Source of the DNA: Enhygromyxa salina
GTDB lineage: Bacteria > Myxococcota_A > Polyangia > Nannocystales > Nannocystaceae
DNA length: 59,872 nt
NCBI RefSeq assembly: GCF_002994615.1
Contig: NZ_PVNK01000257.1
Location: 1-59,872, forward strand
Reading direction: 5' to 3'
The notes under the pieces were generated by a model. That model was not told the origin of the DNA and made no database searches. It saw nothing but the letters and a program-made list of their open reading frames with translations. Made by a program: the position numbers and the translations under genes. Positions 1-8,791 of this stretch are shown in pieces (within the stretch, counting starts at the first letter, position 1; each line of letters opens with the position of its first letter).

Positions 1-2
1 GG

Positions 3-513
<511 letters not shown>

Positions 514-539
<26 letters not shown>

Positions 540-1587
540 GGGCCGGGCCGGCGCGCTCGCGCTGATCTTGCTCGCGGCCTGCAACGCTCGACCGCCGCAG
601 CCCGAGCAGGCCCAGGCCCAGGAGCAGGCCCAGGCCCAGGCCCAGGCCCCGGCCCGCGAGTCTGTCGAGGTGCCGAGCCGCGCGCGGGTCGACGTCCACG
701 TGCACCTCGTCGGTGAGGTCGTCGATGATCTGCTCGCGACCCTCGACCGCAACGGCATCGCCCAGGCCGTGGTCCTCGCGTCGCCGCACCTCGACCCCGA
801 CCACCCGCCGAGCTCCCGCGACGACCCCTTCGCAGACTGGCGGGCGGCCAACGATCGTCTGCTGCGGCAGACCGCGGACCACCGCGACCGCCTGTTGCCC
901 TTCGTGACCGTCGAGCCGGCCGAGGTCGAGATCGCCGAGCTCGGCGCCTGGCTCGAGCGGGGGGCGTGCGGGGTCAAGCTCTACCTTGGTCACCGCAGCT
1001 TGCGGCGGCGGCCGCTCGATGACGCGCGGCACGACGCGGTCTTCGCCGAGCTCGAGCGCCGCGGGGTTCCGGTCTTGCTGCACGTCAACAGCTTCCGCTA
1101 CGAGGCCGAGCTCGACGCGCTCCTGGCCGCGCACCCGAAGCTCGAGCTGGTCTGCGCCCATCTGTGTGGCAGCCGGACGGACCTCGATCGACTCGAGCGG
1201 ATCCTTCGGGCGCACCCGACCCTGCGCGTCGACACGAGCCACGGGGGCGGGCAGCCGGGGATCGACGGGTTCACGAACATCGAGGGGGAGCGGGCGCGGC
1301 TGCGGGCCTTGATCGCCGCCGAGCCTGGGCGCTTTTTGTTTGGGTCGGACGTGGTCACGACGATCGCGGCCGGGAACATGGACGCGACGCGGCACGAGTG
1401 GGATCGGCAGATCGCGGCGAATGTTGGGCTGCTCGAGCTCGAGCGCTTTGAGTTTTGGCGCGGGGGCGAGGGGGTAGGGGCGGCGGTGATGGGTGAATAT
1501 CGGGGCCTGGCGCTCGAGCCTGCGGTGCTCGATGCGGTGATGGGTGATAACGCGCGGAGCTGGTTGGCGGGATGTGGAGAGGACTAG
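514..1587 (+). CDS. Amidohydrolase-family (TIM-barrel) lipoprotein
   Basis: This is a 357-residue protein with an N-terminal signal ending in a lipobox (LLAAC, Cys about 23), a Gln/Ala-rich linker of repeated AQ units, and a metal-dependent hydrolase barrel. The barrel shows HVHL (about 62-65, first metal-binding strand), GVKLYLGH, VLLHVNS, CAHLCGS and LFGSD followed by GDNARSWL. These are in the order expected of Amidohydro_2 enzymes that hydrolyse amide, lactone or similar bonds. The substrate cannot be told. The start overlaps the previous gene by 26 nt. The stop codon is the first TAG of palindromic element copy 1, so the native C-terminus may have been slightly altered. Family is fairly sure, substrate unknown. 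Confidence 0.8.
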
Positions 1588-1666
1588 CAGCCCGGGGTGC
1601 AATCCCTCGCGCCGCCTCGCTTGGCCTTTTCGCCGAGGGCTTTGTCGCCAAAACTTGCAGTACGCC
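1585..1666 (+). repeat. Palindromic element copy 1, left arm only
   Basis: The sequence matches the first 82 bases of the 165-bp element seen complete at 44353-44517 and 49390-49554, then diverges. Position 82 is the axis of symmetry of the palindrome, so exactly one hairpin arm is kept. Its first three bases are the stop codon of the amidohydrolase gene. The following 184 bases to 1850 hold nothing recognisable. Confidence 0.85.
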
Positions 1667-1850
1667 GGCCCGGGGTGGGGAAAAGTCTGGGCTCCGCTCG
1701 CGCCTACGTCGTTGGGGGACCCACAGGTCGCCACCATCTTGACAGACGGAGCCTCGGCCGGTGTTTTCGAGGTGACCGGCGCGGGTCGATGCAGATCGTA
1801 GGAGCCCAGGCGGCCAGGCGATCGAACCGCCGAGCCGCCCCGGGTGAAGC

Positions 1851-2366
1851 TCAGTCGTAGCAGTCCACGGTCCCGTCCTCCTTCGAGTACCCGTAGGAGC
1901 ACCAGCCGAGCAGGCCGTCACAGTCCTCGAGGTAGATGCTCGTGAACTCGTAGCAGCTGCCGTTGTAGCAGCACAAAATGTCTTCTTGGATGTCGTCGGG
2001 TGACTGCACGGTCCCGCGGCTACAGCTCGACAGCTCGCAGGCCGAGCGGAAGGGCTGGTAGCAAACGACACTCATGTCCGTGAAGAGCTCGCCGTATTCG
2101 CAGTACATGCGCCTGCCCTCGTCGCAGGCTTGATCGATAGGAGCGAGCCTGCACTCGGCCCCAGCGGCCCCGATCGTGCAGCACACGTCGTCGTTCCAGA
2201 CCGGGACCTCTGGTCCCGTCCATTCACAAAAGCGAGACAGCGTGGTCCCCTCTGCGTCTGTGATTGGTTCGCTGTCCGTGTCGAGGTAGACGTCTGCGCA
2301 CAGATCCGGGGCGGTGCCGAGCGGATCGAGCAGCAAGGTCGTGAACAGAATGATCGCGGTTGTCAT
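1851..2366 (-). CDS. Small Cys-rich secreted protein
   Basis: This 171-residue protein has a short hydrophobic N-terminus (MTTAIILFTTLLLDPLG) that looks like a signal peptide, followed by a mature part with about 17 cysteines. Many are in CC or CxxxC arrangements (DDVCCTIG, EDILCCYN), implying a disulfide-bonded extracellular protein. No named domain is recognised. Proteins of this style are frequent in Nannocystaceae genomes. It lies 49 nt downstream of a Ser/Thr kinase on the same strand, so the two may share a transcript. Its 3' end faces the amidohydrolase gene convergently. Confidence 0.7.
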   Translation of the reverse strand: MTTAIILFTTLLLDPLGTAPDLCADVYLDTDSEPITDAEGTTLSRFCEWTGPEVPVWNDDVCCTIGAAGAECRLAPIDQACDEGRRMYCEYGELFTDMSVVCYQPFRSACELSSCSRGTVQSPDDIQEDILCCYNGSCYEFTSIYLEDCDGLLGWCSYGYSKEDGTVDCYD

Positions 2367-2415
2367 CCGCGAAGCGTACCGTCACCTTTCTCCGTAGCGA
2401 GTTGTGTCGACAATA

Positions 2416-4170
2416 TCAGCGAGCGCAGGCGGCGAACGCCCGCCGGAGGCTCGGCGTCAAGGGCGAGCACTCTCCCTCCGCACGCGCTCGGGTCGCGTCG
2501 CAACTCTCGATCCCGGCCACGTTGCAGTCGGTGACTGCCATGACACATGTCGTGTGGCTCTCTGTCGCAGGAGCGAGGCACGAGAGGTAGCCCGCGAGCT
2601 CGTCCTCGTGGTTCACCAGCAGCTCGGTGAGGCATGCATGGAGGGCGACGCTGTCGCTGTCGATGGCATCGCAGTCGTCTGCGTTCATCGGCGGATCGCA
2701 GGAGCACGTGTGCCCGAGTTCGGCGCGCAATGACTCGGTGTACCTGCCCACGAGCCGGGTCGCGCGAGAGGTCAACCGCATGGAGACGTCACGCAAGGAG
2801 TCGAGTTCGGTCTGGGCCGGATGATCCAGCGGATAGCGCGAGGTGCTGTAGGAGAGCGGCGCGAACGCGTGGAACGCAAGCGCCGTCGACGTGGTGGGTT
2901 CTTTGCGCGCGAGGAGCTGCGCGCGAGAAATCAGGGCGCGCGTGATCACGAGCGCCTCGTGCTCGATGGTCTTGTCCTTCTGGGTGGCGGAGTCTTCGAC
3001 TTCCACCCAGCGGCGTTGAGCTTCGTCCAGCTTGCCGGCTTCGATCAAACTGATCAGCTCGTCCGCGAGGAGTTCGGCCTCGTCAGCGCTGGCTGGACTT
3101 TGCTCGGCGTGCAAGAGCGTCGTCTTGAGCTCGGAATTGATCCCAGATTCGGTGTGGGCCTGGGTGCGTGATGTCACGAGCCACGCCGTGACCGCGGAGC
3201 TTCCGAGCATCAATCCCACCGCCGACACCGCGATCCACCGCCAGCGCTTTCGCTCGTCGGGCCTGCGTCGGATCTCATCGAGCGCGGCGAGCAGGCTCGC
3301 CATGTCTGGCCAGCGTTCCGCCGGGTCCATCGCCAGCCCGCGCGTGATCGCCTGCCGGAGGCGCCGAGGGATCCCATACGCGGTCGCGGCGGGGTTCGTC
3401 TGTAGCCCGCCGCGTTCCATGGCCTCGAGCATTGCGAGCTCGGTGGGCCCGTCGAAGGGCCGCTTGCCGTAGAGGCACTCCCACACCGTCACGCAAAACG
3501 AGAACTGATCCGATCGCGCGTCGCCGCGTCGCCCGTGGAGGCGCTCTGGTGCCATGTAGGCGAGCGTTCCCAGCCCCGCGTTGCCCTCGGCTGCGAGTGG
3601 ATCGTCGTCGACACAGATGTGCTCGCGCAGCGCTCGTGCGACGCCGAAGTCTGCGACGTGGACGCGATGGTCACGGCCGAGCAGGACATTCTCGGGCTTG
3701 AAGTCGCCGTGCTCGAGGCCAGCAGCGTGCGCCGCCGCGAGGCCGTGGCCCGCGAGAACGTACAGATCCACGATCTGCCTCCAGCTGGGCTGGAACGAGC
3801 TGATCCACAGGCGTCCATCCATGCCGTCGACGAGCTCCATGACCAGGAACACGTCGTCGTCGACTTCGCCGGTCCCGTAGACAGCGACGACGTTGGGGTG
3901 TGAGAGCTTGGCCAGGCACTTGGCCTCGTGGACGACCGCTTCCTTGGCCTCGCCGGGCGGGAGCTTCCACAGCTTGAGCGCGACCTCGCGGTCGAGCTCG
4001 GTGTCGTGAGCCCGAAAGACGACCCCCATGCCCCCGCCCCCGATCCAGGCGAGCAGCTTGAAACGACCGAGCTCGATCCCCGGGGATGCCGTGACGGCCT
4101 CGATCAGCTCGTGCCAACGCGCCGAGGGAACGCGACGACGATCGCTGGACTCTTCAGGGTCGCGGGACAC
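2416..4170 (-). CDS. Membrane Ser/Thr protein kinase with Cys-containing sensor tail
   Basis: The 584-residue protein has a Pkn-type kinase domain (about 35-300). It shows the glycine loop IGGGGMGVVF, catalytic Lys 66 in VALK, HGDFKPEN (154-161), DFG (174-176) and MAPE. The usual HRD is HGD, so it is a non-RD kinase, but Asp, Lys and Asn of the catalytic loop are kept and activity is plausible. A single membrane segment follows a basic stretch (about 312-332), then a largely helical extracytoplasmic region containing a Cys-rich patch (HTCSCDPP, and later single Cys residues). The gene is divergent from a sigma-factor gene at 4327, across 156 bp, an arrangement typical of myxobacterial signalling pairs. 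The ligand is unknown. Confidence 0.9.
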   Translation of the reverse strand: MSRDPEESSDRRRVPSARWHELIEAVTASPGIELGRFKLLAWIGGGGMGVVFRAHDTELDREVALKLWKLPPGEAKEAVVHEAKCLAKLSHPNVVAVYGTGEVDDDVFLVMELVDGMDGRLWISSFQPSWRQIVDLYVLAGHGLAAAHAAGLEHGDFKPENVLLGRDHRVHVADFGVARALREHICVDDDPLAAEGNAGLGTLAYMAPERLHGRRGDARSDQFSFCVTVWECLYGKRPFDGPTELAMLEAMERGGLQTNPAATAYGIPRRLRQAITRGLAMDPAERWPDMASLLAALDEIRRRPDERKRWRWIAVSAVGLMLGSSAVTAWLVTSRTQAHTESGINSELKTTLLHAEQSPASADEAELLADELISLIEAGKLDEAQRRWVEVEDSATQKDKTIEHEALVITRALISRAQLLARKEPTTSTALAFHAFAPLSYSTSRYPLDHPAQTELDSLRDVSMRLTSRATRLVGRYTESLRAELGHTCSCDPPMNADDCDAIDSDSVALHACLTELLVNHEDELAGYLSCLAPATESHTTCVMAVTDCNVAGIESCDATRARAEGECSPLTPSLRRAFAACAR

Positions 4171-4326
4171 TCGCTCGCTCCGAGGGGGGCGTCAGGATCC
4201 TACATCACTCACGCGATGGATCTGCAGGTCGACGGCGATCAGATCGGTGGGGAGATCCGGGTGGGTCGGTCTCGGCCGAGGCAGATCGGTGCGAGCCGTG
4301 CGGGTTTGTGTATACCCTTGGCACCG
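4171..4326. promoter_or_regulatory. Divergent promoter region, kinase / sigma factor
   Basis: These 156 bp separate two divergently read starts (ATG at 4170 on the minus strand, ATG at 4327 on the plus strand). The only -10-like sequence noted is TATACC at about 4312-4317, which is too close to the ATG at 4327 to allow much of a leader. No operator palindrome was recognised. Confidence 0.35.
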
Positions 4327-4896
4327 ATGTCGCTCGACGCCTTGCTTCTCGCCTACCAAGCTTGCCGTAGTCGCGCTGGGCGTGCGCGAGCCAAGACGAT
4401 CCTCCTGCGAGAGATCCGGGTCGTGCTCGTGAGCTTCTTTCGATCGCGCGTGGGTGCGGTCGACGCCGAGGATCTGGCTCAGGCGTCGTTGGAGATCATC
4501 GCTCGAGGGCTCGATACCTTCGAGCCTGAGCATCCTCGCGCGTTTCGCTCTCACGTGTTCACGGTGGCCCGCAACCGCCTGCGGACCCACGCGCGCAAGG
4601 AGGGCCAGCGCGCGCGCAACCACGCGGCCCCGGCCCAATGGACCGCCGATCCCACGTTGCCCTCCGAGCCGGTTCTCTGGTCGGAGCGCGTCGATCTTCT
4701 GCGAGTCGCACTCGCCGCCGTGGCCACGACCCTGCGCCGAGCGTTCATGAGCCGATGGAAGGGTGAGCATCCGCGCGAGTTCGCGCGACGTGAAGGCATC
4801 AAGATCGGCACCGTGCGAGTTCGCGTCTGGCGAGCCCTGACCGCCGTGGAGGCGGAGCTCGACAAGCTCAAGAGTCCTCCGCGTGAGCAGACGTGA
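4327..4896 (+). CDS. ECF-like RNA polymerase sigma-70 family factor
   Basis: The 189-residue protein starts MSLDALLLAYQ. It has a sigma region-2-like segment (DAEDLAQASLEIIARGLDTFEP, then FRSHVFTVARNRLRTHARKE) and a region-4 helix-turn-helix-like C-terminus (EFARREGIKIGTVRVRVWRALTAVEAEL). The frame is open for about 400 nt further upstream, but the ATG at 4327 is chosen because the family alignment begins there and the upstream DNA is the divergent intergenic region plus the antisense of the kinase. The sigma4 motif (GIKIGTVRVRVWRA) is well kept. It would direct a regulon that includes, or responds to, the divergent kinase, by inference. Confidence 0.8.
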   Translation: MSLDALLLAYQACRSRAGRARAKTILLREIRVVLVSFFRSRVGAVDAEDLAQASLEIIARGLDTFEPEHPRAFRSHVFTVARNRLRTHARKEGQRARNHAAPAQWTADPTLPSEPVLWSERVDLLRVALAAVATTLRRAFMSRWKGEHPREFARREGIKIGTVRVRVWRALTAVEAELDKLKSPPREQT

Positions 4897-4993
4897 CGAA
4901 GGGGCGGTAACGCTTCCCCGACCATGCGCCTGCCGGGTCCGACGCGGCTTGGCGATCAGTTGGTAACGCTTCGCTGGGTGCACGCCTCTCGGG

Positions 4994-5164
4994 ATGTGGG
5001 TCGAGCGTCGCGCGCTCGCGCAGGTCATCCGGGCCCACCCGGACTGGACCCTCGAGAAGCAACTCGTGCAACTCGTGCGCGACTTCGGCAAACATGCGCA
5101 GCTGTCTTCGGTCGACGCGCTCCGCAGCCTTGCCGCACCGATCTGGGCCCGAGGAGACAACTGA
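4994..5164 (+). CDS. Small protein, translationally coupled to XRE regulator
   Basis: A 56-codon frame begins MWVERRALAQVIRAHPDWT and ends ARGDN, with its TGA overlapping the ATG of the next gene as TGATG. It is bounded upstream by an in-frame TAA at 4964. The coupling, predicted helical character and position in the gap between the sigma factor and the XRE gene argue for a real small gene, but no family is recognised. It could instead be a chance frame in GC-rich DNA. Confidence 0.4.
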   Translation: MWVERRALAQVIRAHPDWTLEKQLVQLVRDFGKHAQLSSVDALRSLAAPIWARGDN

Positions 5165-5547
5165 TGGATGATGACGAGACTCAACCTGCAGCCTCTGATA
5201 GCGACCTGGCACAGCAGCTGACGGTTACGAAAGCTCGCCGCTTCGGCGGCTACGTCCGCTGGTGTCGGGACGAGCGCGAGCTGAGCCCCGAGGCTCTCGC
5301 GGAGCGCTCCGAGCTCGATCTCGAGACCATCCATGAGATCGAAGCGGGTGCCTGCTCGGCGTCGCTCGACACGCTGCGGCGACTGTGCGCCGGGTTCGAG
5401 CTCCCGTTGTCGGCGCTGTTCGAAGGCTTCGATCTCCGCGAGCGCGAGTTCAACCGCGAGCTGCTCGAGCTCGTCGGTGCGCTGTCTGAGGATCAGTATC
5501 AGGCGCTCATTCGGTTGTTGCGGACGCTCTGCGACCGCGGCGAATGA
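5164..5547 (+). CDS. XRE-family helix-turn-helix regulator
   Basis: The 127-residue protein starts MDDDETQPAAS. It contains an HTH_XRE domain: VRWCRDERELSPEALAERSELDLETIHEIEAG (about 37-68), then LDTLRRLCAGFELPLSALFEGF. The C-terminal helix (EFNRELLELVGALSEDQYQALIRLLRTL) could serve in dimerisation. The frame can be read from 4924, but the ATG at 5164 overlaps the stop of a small upstream frame (TGATG) and places the start right before the domain. DNA target unknown. It is likely a cytoplasmic transcription factor. Confidence 0.8.
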   Translation: MDDDETQPAASDSDLAQQLTVTKARRFGGYVRWCRDERELSPEALAERSELDLETIHEIEAGACSASLDTLRRLCAGFELPLSALFEGFDLREREFNRELLELVGALSEDQYQALIRLLRTLCDRGE

Positions 5548-5592
5548 TCTTGCGTCGGTGGGTCGTCTTCAGCTGCCGGTCGCCAGAGGTCT

Positions 5593-6186
5593 TCACGGCG
5601 CACCGACGCCGACGGCGTCGTCGATCGCGCGGGTGTCGAGCCCTGCGGCGGTCCACGCCTCGCGGAGCGCGGAGACCTCGTCCGGGCTGGCCGCGGCCGG
5701 CGGCCGGTCGGACGGGGCCAACCACGCGGTGGCGGGGGTCGTCGGCGCGCTCCGTCCCGCGCTCGGCGGCTCGACCTGGAGCTCGGTCGGCTCGAGGCCC
5801 GCAGAGGCGAACGCCGCTTGGAGGCGCTGCAAGCAAGGCGCGCTCACGACGTAGCTGAGGCCCGGGACGGTCCCGTCGCCGCGGATCGGCTGGAGGGTGA
5901 CGAGGTGGGCGCCGTCGTGCTCGGCGACGAAGCCGAGCTGGTAGCCCCGGACGCGCATGGGCTGGGCCGGCTGGGCGTCGCATCCCTCCGGCAGGTCGAG
6001 TTGAGCCCCGAACAGGAACACACGCGTCTGCCCCTCGGGGGTGTCGAGCTCGCTCTCGTTCACGTCGTCCACCTCGACCTCCTGGCTCGGCTCCTGGCTC
6101 GGCTCCGAGCCCACGCTCGGCGCGTGGCAGCCCACCATGCTCCAGGACAAGAGCGCGAAGACGCTGGCGCGCAAAAAGGCATGCAC
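5593..6186 (-). CDS. Lipoprotein of unknown function
   Basis: This 197-residue protein has an N-terminal signal ending in the lipobox SMVGC (Cys 20), so it should be lipid-anchored. The mature part starts with a Pro/Ser/Glu-rich linker containing a tandem SQEP unit, followed by a globular segment (TRVFLFGAQLDLPEGCDAQ, then GYQLGFVAEHDGAHLVTLQ) with Cys residues that could form one disulfide. A low-complexity Ala/Pro tail follows. No known domain is recognised. It is convergent with the XRE gene and divergent from the amine oxidase gene. Confidence 0.65.
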   Translation of the reverse strand: MHAFLRASVFALLSWSMVGCHAPSVGSEPSQEPSQEVEVDDVNESELDTPEGQTRVFLFGAQLDLPEGCDAQPAQPMRVRGYQLGFVAEHDGAHLVTLQPIRGDGTVPGLSYVVSAPCLQRLQAAFASAGLEPTELQVEPPSAGRSAPTTPATAWLAPSDRPPAAASPDEVSALREAWTAAGLDTRAIDDAVGVGAP

Positions 6187-6282
6187 AGGGTGACGCTACC
6201 ACCTGCGGCTCGAAGAAAGCATCTGTGCGGGCCGCTTTATTTACATCGATGCTCGGATATCGTTGCCCTGCGAGGAGTTCGA

Positions 6283-7584
6283 ATGACCCAACCCAAGATG
6301 AAGGTCGCCGTCGTCGGCGCAGGGCTCGCGGGGCTGACCGCGGCTTACAAGCTCGTAAAAGAGGGACGCTTCGAGGTGACGGTGCTCGAGGCCCGCGACC
6401 GGATCGGCGGCCGGGTGCTCTCCCGGAAGATCGAGGGATGTGACGTCGACCTCGGCGGGTTCTTGGTCTTCCCCTGGTACCACGACTACCGAACGCTCTG
6501 CGCGGAGCTCGACGTCGACTCGGAGCTTCACCGCGTCCCCTCGGTCGACATCTACTACGACCTCGGCGACCGCCACCCGCTCCGCGAGGACCAGTTCAAG
6601 CTGCATCTGATCAAGCTGATCGCGGTCGCTACCAAGTCGATCGCGAGCGCCTTGACTGCGGGGCCGCTCGACCGCCCGAACCTCGACCACTACCAGCAGC
6701 GCACGATCGAGGCCTGCGTCGACGACTGGGTCGGCGACCCCGTCGAGAGCGCGAAGTACAAGCGGCTCATCGACACGCTCTGCCAGGGCTACTGCTACCC
6801 GCCCATCGCGGAGTACAAGGCGGCCTTTGCGATGCCGATCTACCCGCGGACCGTGTTCGGGGGCAGCTCGACCAAGAGCGACATGTTCCGGCACGGCAGC
6901 CGGTCCTTGCCCGACGCCCTGCTGTCCGAGTTCCTGGCGCTGGGCGGCCAGCTCCGGCTCGGCTGCGAGGTGAAGGGCTTCGACGGCGACGGCCTCGAGA
7001 CCAGCGAAGGCTGGCTGGGCGCGGACCGCTTCGTGTTCGCCCAAAACGCCGACCACCCGCTGATGCGTGACCTCATCCCTCGGTCCAAGCGCTCGGTCCC
7101 CTACACCCGCTTCGTGACCGCCGTCGTGCGCCTGCGCGAGCGCTACCAGCCCCAGACCCCGGACTGGGGGGCGATCTTCTTCACCCCCCGCGAGGAGCCG
7201 GGCGCGCAGGCGCTGTCGATGATCGACCTCGAGCGGCTCTACGCCAGCGAGGCCCTGCGCCACCACTACACCCTCAACATCCGCCTCGACCACGACGAGG
7301 CGATCGACCTTCGCGGGATCGAGGCGGCGGTCAACGCCCTGTGCCCGGAGGGGGGTGGCGTGGAGGAGGTCGTGACCCACGAGGTCTGGGCCCAGTCGAT
7401 GCCGGTCAGCGACGAGCTCTTCGTCGAAGCCGTGCGGGCGCTGCAAGGGGTGGGCGGGTGCTACTTCGCCGGCGACTACCTTGGCTGCCCCTCGATGGAG
7501 GTCGCCGTCGCGACCGGCCTCGACGCGGCCCGGGCGATCGCGGGGAGCCACCCCGGCTTCATCGCAGGCGGCCTCATTCGCTAG
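6283..7584 (+). CDS. FAD-dependent amine oxidase / protoporphyrinogen-oxidase-like
   Basis: The 433-residue protein starts MTQPKMKVAVVGAGLAGLTA after GAGGAG about 8 nt upstream, which fixes the start over longer in-frame readings. The N-terminal Rossmann motif VVGAGLAGLTAAYKL is followed by LEARDRIGGRVLS, typical of flavin amine oxidases and phytoene/protoporphyrinogen desaturase relatives. Near the C-terminus GGCYFAGDYLGCPSMEVAVATGLDAARAI is the second FAD-contacting motif. It probably oxidises an amine or carotenoid-like substrate in the cytoplasm, but the substrate is not evident. It is divergent from the lipoprotein at 5593-6186. The stop TAG is the first codon of palindromic element copy 2. 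Confidence 0.85.
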   Translation: MTQPKMKVAVVGAGLAGLTAAYKLVKEGRFEVTVLEARDRIGGRVLSRKIEGCDVDLGGFLVFPWYHDYRTLCAELDVDSELHRVPSVDIYYDLGDRHPLREDQFKLHLIKLIAVATKSIASALTAGPLDRPNLDHYQQRTIEACVDDWVGDPVESAKYKRLIDTLCQGYCYPPIAEYKAAFAMPIYPRTVFGGSSTKSDMFRHGSRSLPDALLSEFLALGGQLRLGCEVKGFDGDGLETSEGWLGADRFVFAQNADHPLMRDLIPRSKRSVPYTRFVTAVVRLRERYQPQTPDWGAIFFTPREEPGAQALSMIDLERLYASEALRHHYTLNIRLDHDEAIDLRGIEAAVNALCPEGGGVEEVVTHEVWAQSMPVSDELFVEAVRALQGVGGCYFAGDYLGCPSMEVAVATGLDAARAIAGSHPGFIAGGLIR

Positions 7585-7619
7585 CAGCCCGTGGTGCAAT
7601 GCCTCGCGTCGCCTCGCTG
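7582..7619 (+). repeat. Palindromic element copy 2, left end only
   Basis: TAGCAGCCCGTGGTGCAATG and the following bases match the left end of the 165-bp element for about 38 nt, then diverge. It provides the in-frame stop of the amine oxidase gene. The terminal repeat carries a GTGG instead of the usual GGGG, as does the variant copy at 32620-32774. Confidence 0.8.
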
Positions 7620-8112
7620 GGAGCCCAGCGCCGACCCGGGCTCGCTGTCGTCAACGACCCCCCAAGCATCCGGGCCCGAGCCGCCTCCGCCTGGCCGTCG
7701 CCCGAGTCGATGAGGACGTCATCCGGCCCCAGGCTCGGGGCCCGCCGACCCTCCGACTCTTGCTCGGGCCACGGTCAGTGTGCTCGATTCATGGTCCCGA
7801 GCATGCTCGAAGCGCGACTTTGTAGGTGGCGGGTCCTCGATTGCATACACGAGGCACCCAATGCGTACCCCAAAGGTGGCCTCTGGGGCTGCGTTGTGCC
7901 CGCCGCCGGGCTCGAGCGGGACACGCGAGCCTTCTGCGACCCCGAGCTCGCGGATCTTCAGGGCTGGCGAGCGCTCCCGAGGTCCAGCCGCCCGGGTCCG
8001 CGAGGCTCCGGCCCATCGCCGAGGCGGGTGGTGTGTAGATTCAGAAGGCTCGGCATCAGTTTGGGGGTGCGATTTCGGGGGGTCGACTTGACCCGCGGCC
8101 TCTTTACACAGC
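7620..8112. other. 493-bp region without a convincing gene
   Basis: Open frames here on both strands lack recognisable domains, start signals or typical codon use. A minus-strand reading between about 7800 and 7980 (VPLEPGGGHNAAPEATFGVR) looks somewhat protein-like and may be a decayed gene. No repeat, tRNA or clear terminator was seen. Confidence 0.4.
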
Positions 8113-8586
8113 TCAGCTCGCGGGCAGGACCTCGATGCCGAACTCTGCGCGGATCTCCGCGAGCGGCCGGTCGAGATACTCACCGAACTCCGTCCACGGC
8201 CAGGGCTTGTGCATCCGACGCGTACGCCGCCAGATCTCCCCGACATACCTGGGCAGCAGCGCGAGGCCCTTCGCCAACCCGCGCAGCCCCAGCTCGCGGA
8301 AGACCTCGCGGACCTCGGGCGCGGCGGCGCCTTGCCTGGCGTACTCCCAGGCCGAGATGTCGAGGCCGAAGATCTGCCACAGATCCGTGATCGTCTCGTC
8401 GAGGATCTGCGTGTTGGTCCCAAACACGACATGGGCGACGTCGTGCGAGGCGAAGAAGCGCGCGCCCTCGTCGCTCGCCTCGTCCGGCGGCGTGACCTTG
8501 GGGTTGTCGCGGTAGTACTCGTCGAGGCCCTCGCGCAGGGTCAGCGGCGAGTCCTGGTCTTGATAGGCGCTGCGGGTGACGTCCAT
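8113..8586 (-). CDS. Coq4-like protein
   Basis: The 157-residue protein starts MDVTRSAYQDQDSPLTL. The segment SHDVAHVVFGTNTQILDET carries an HDxxH zinc-binding-type motif in the setting seen in the Coq4 family, which helps in ubiquinone biosynthesis. The C-terminal half (PRYVGEIWRRTRRMHKPWPW) is also compatible with that helical fold. A longer frame to 8652 is possible, but the ATG at 8586 fits the domain better. No quinone-biosynthesis genes are adjacent, so the role is inferred from the motif alone. Confidence 0.55.
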   Translation of the reverse strand: MDVTRSAYQDQDSPLTLREGLDEYYRDNPKVTPPDEASDEGARFFASHDVAHVVFGTNTQILDETITDLWQIFGLDISAWEYARQGAAAPEVREVFRELGLRGLAKGLALLPRYVGEIWRRTRRMHKPWPWTEFGEYLDRPLAEIRAEFGIEVLPAS

Positions 8587-8791
8587 GGGTGAAGCTCCGT
8601 GACGCTCATGATGGAGCGTGGGTCCCGTCGTGCCTGACCGGGGCCGCCCCAAAGATTGACCCGGCGCGCCATCGCGGGACCCGACACGCGGCTTCAGCGC
8701 GAAGGCGGCGGGGCACCCATCGAGACCCAGATACTCCTCGTACGAGCGTGGGCGCGGTCAGGGCGAGCGCGTAGATGGTAGCTTGGCGGCC

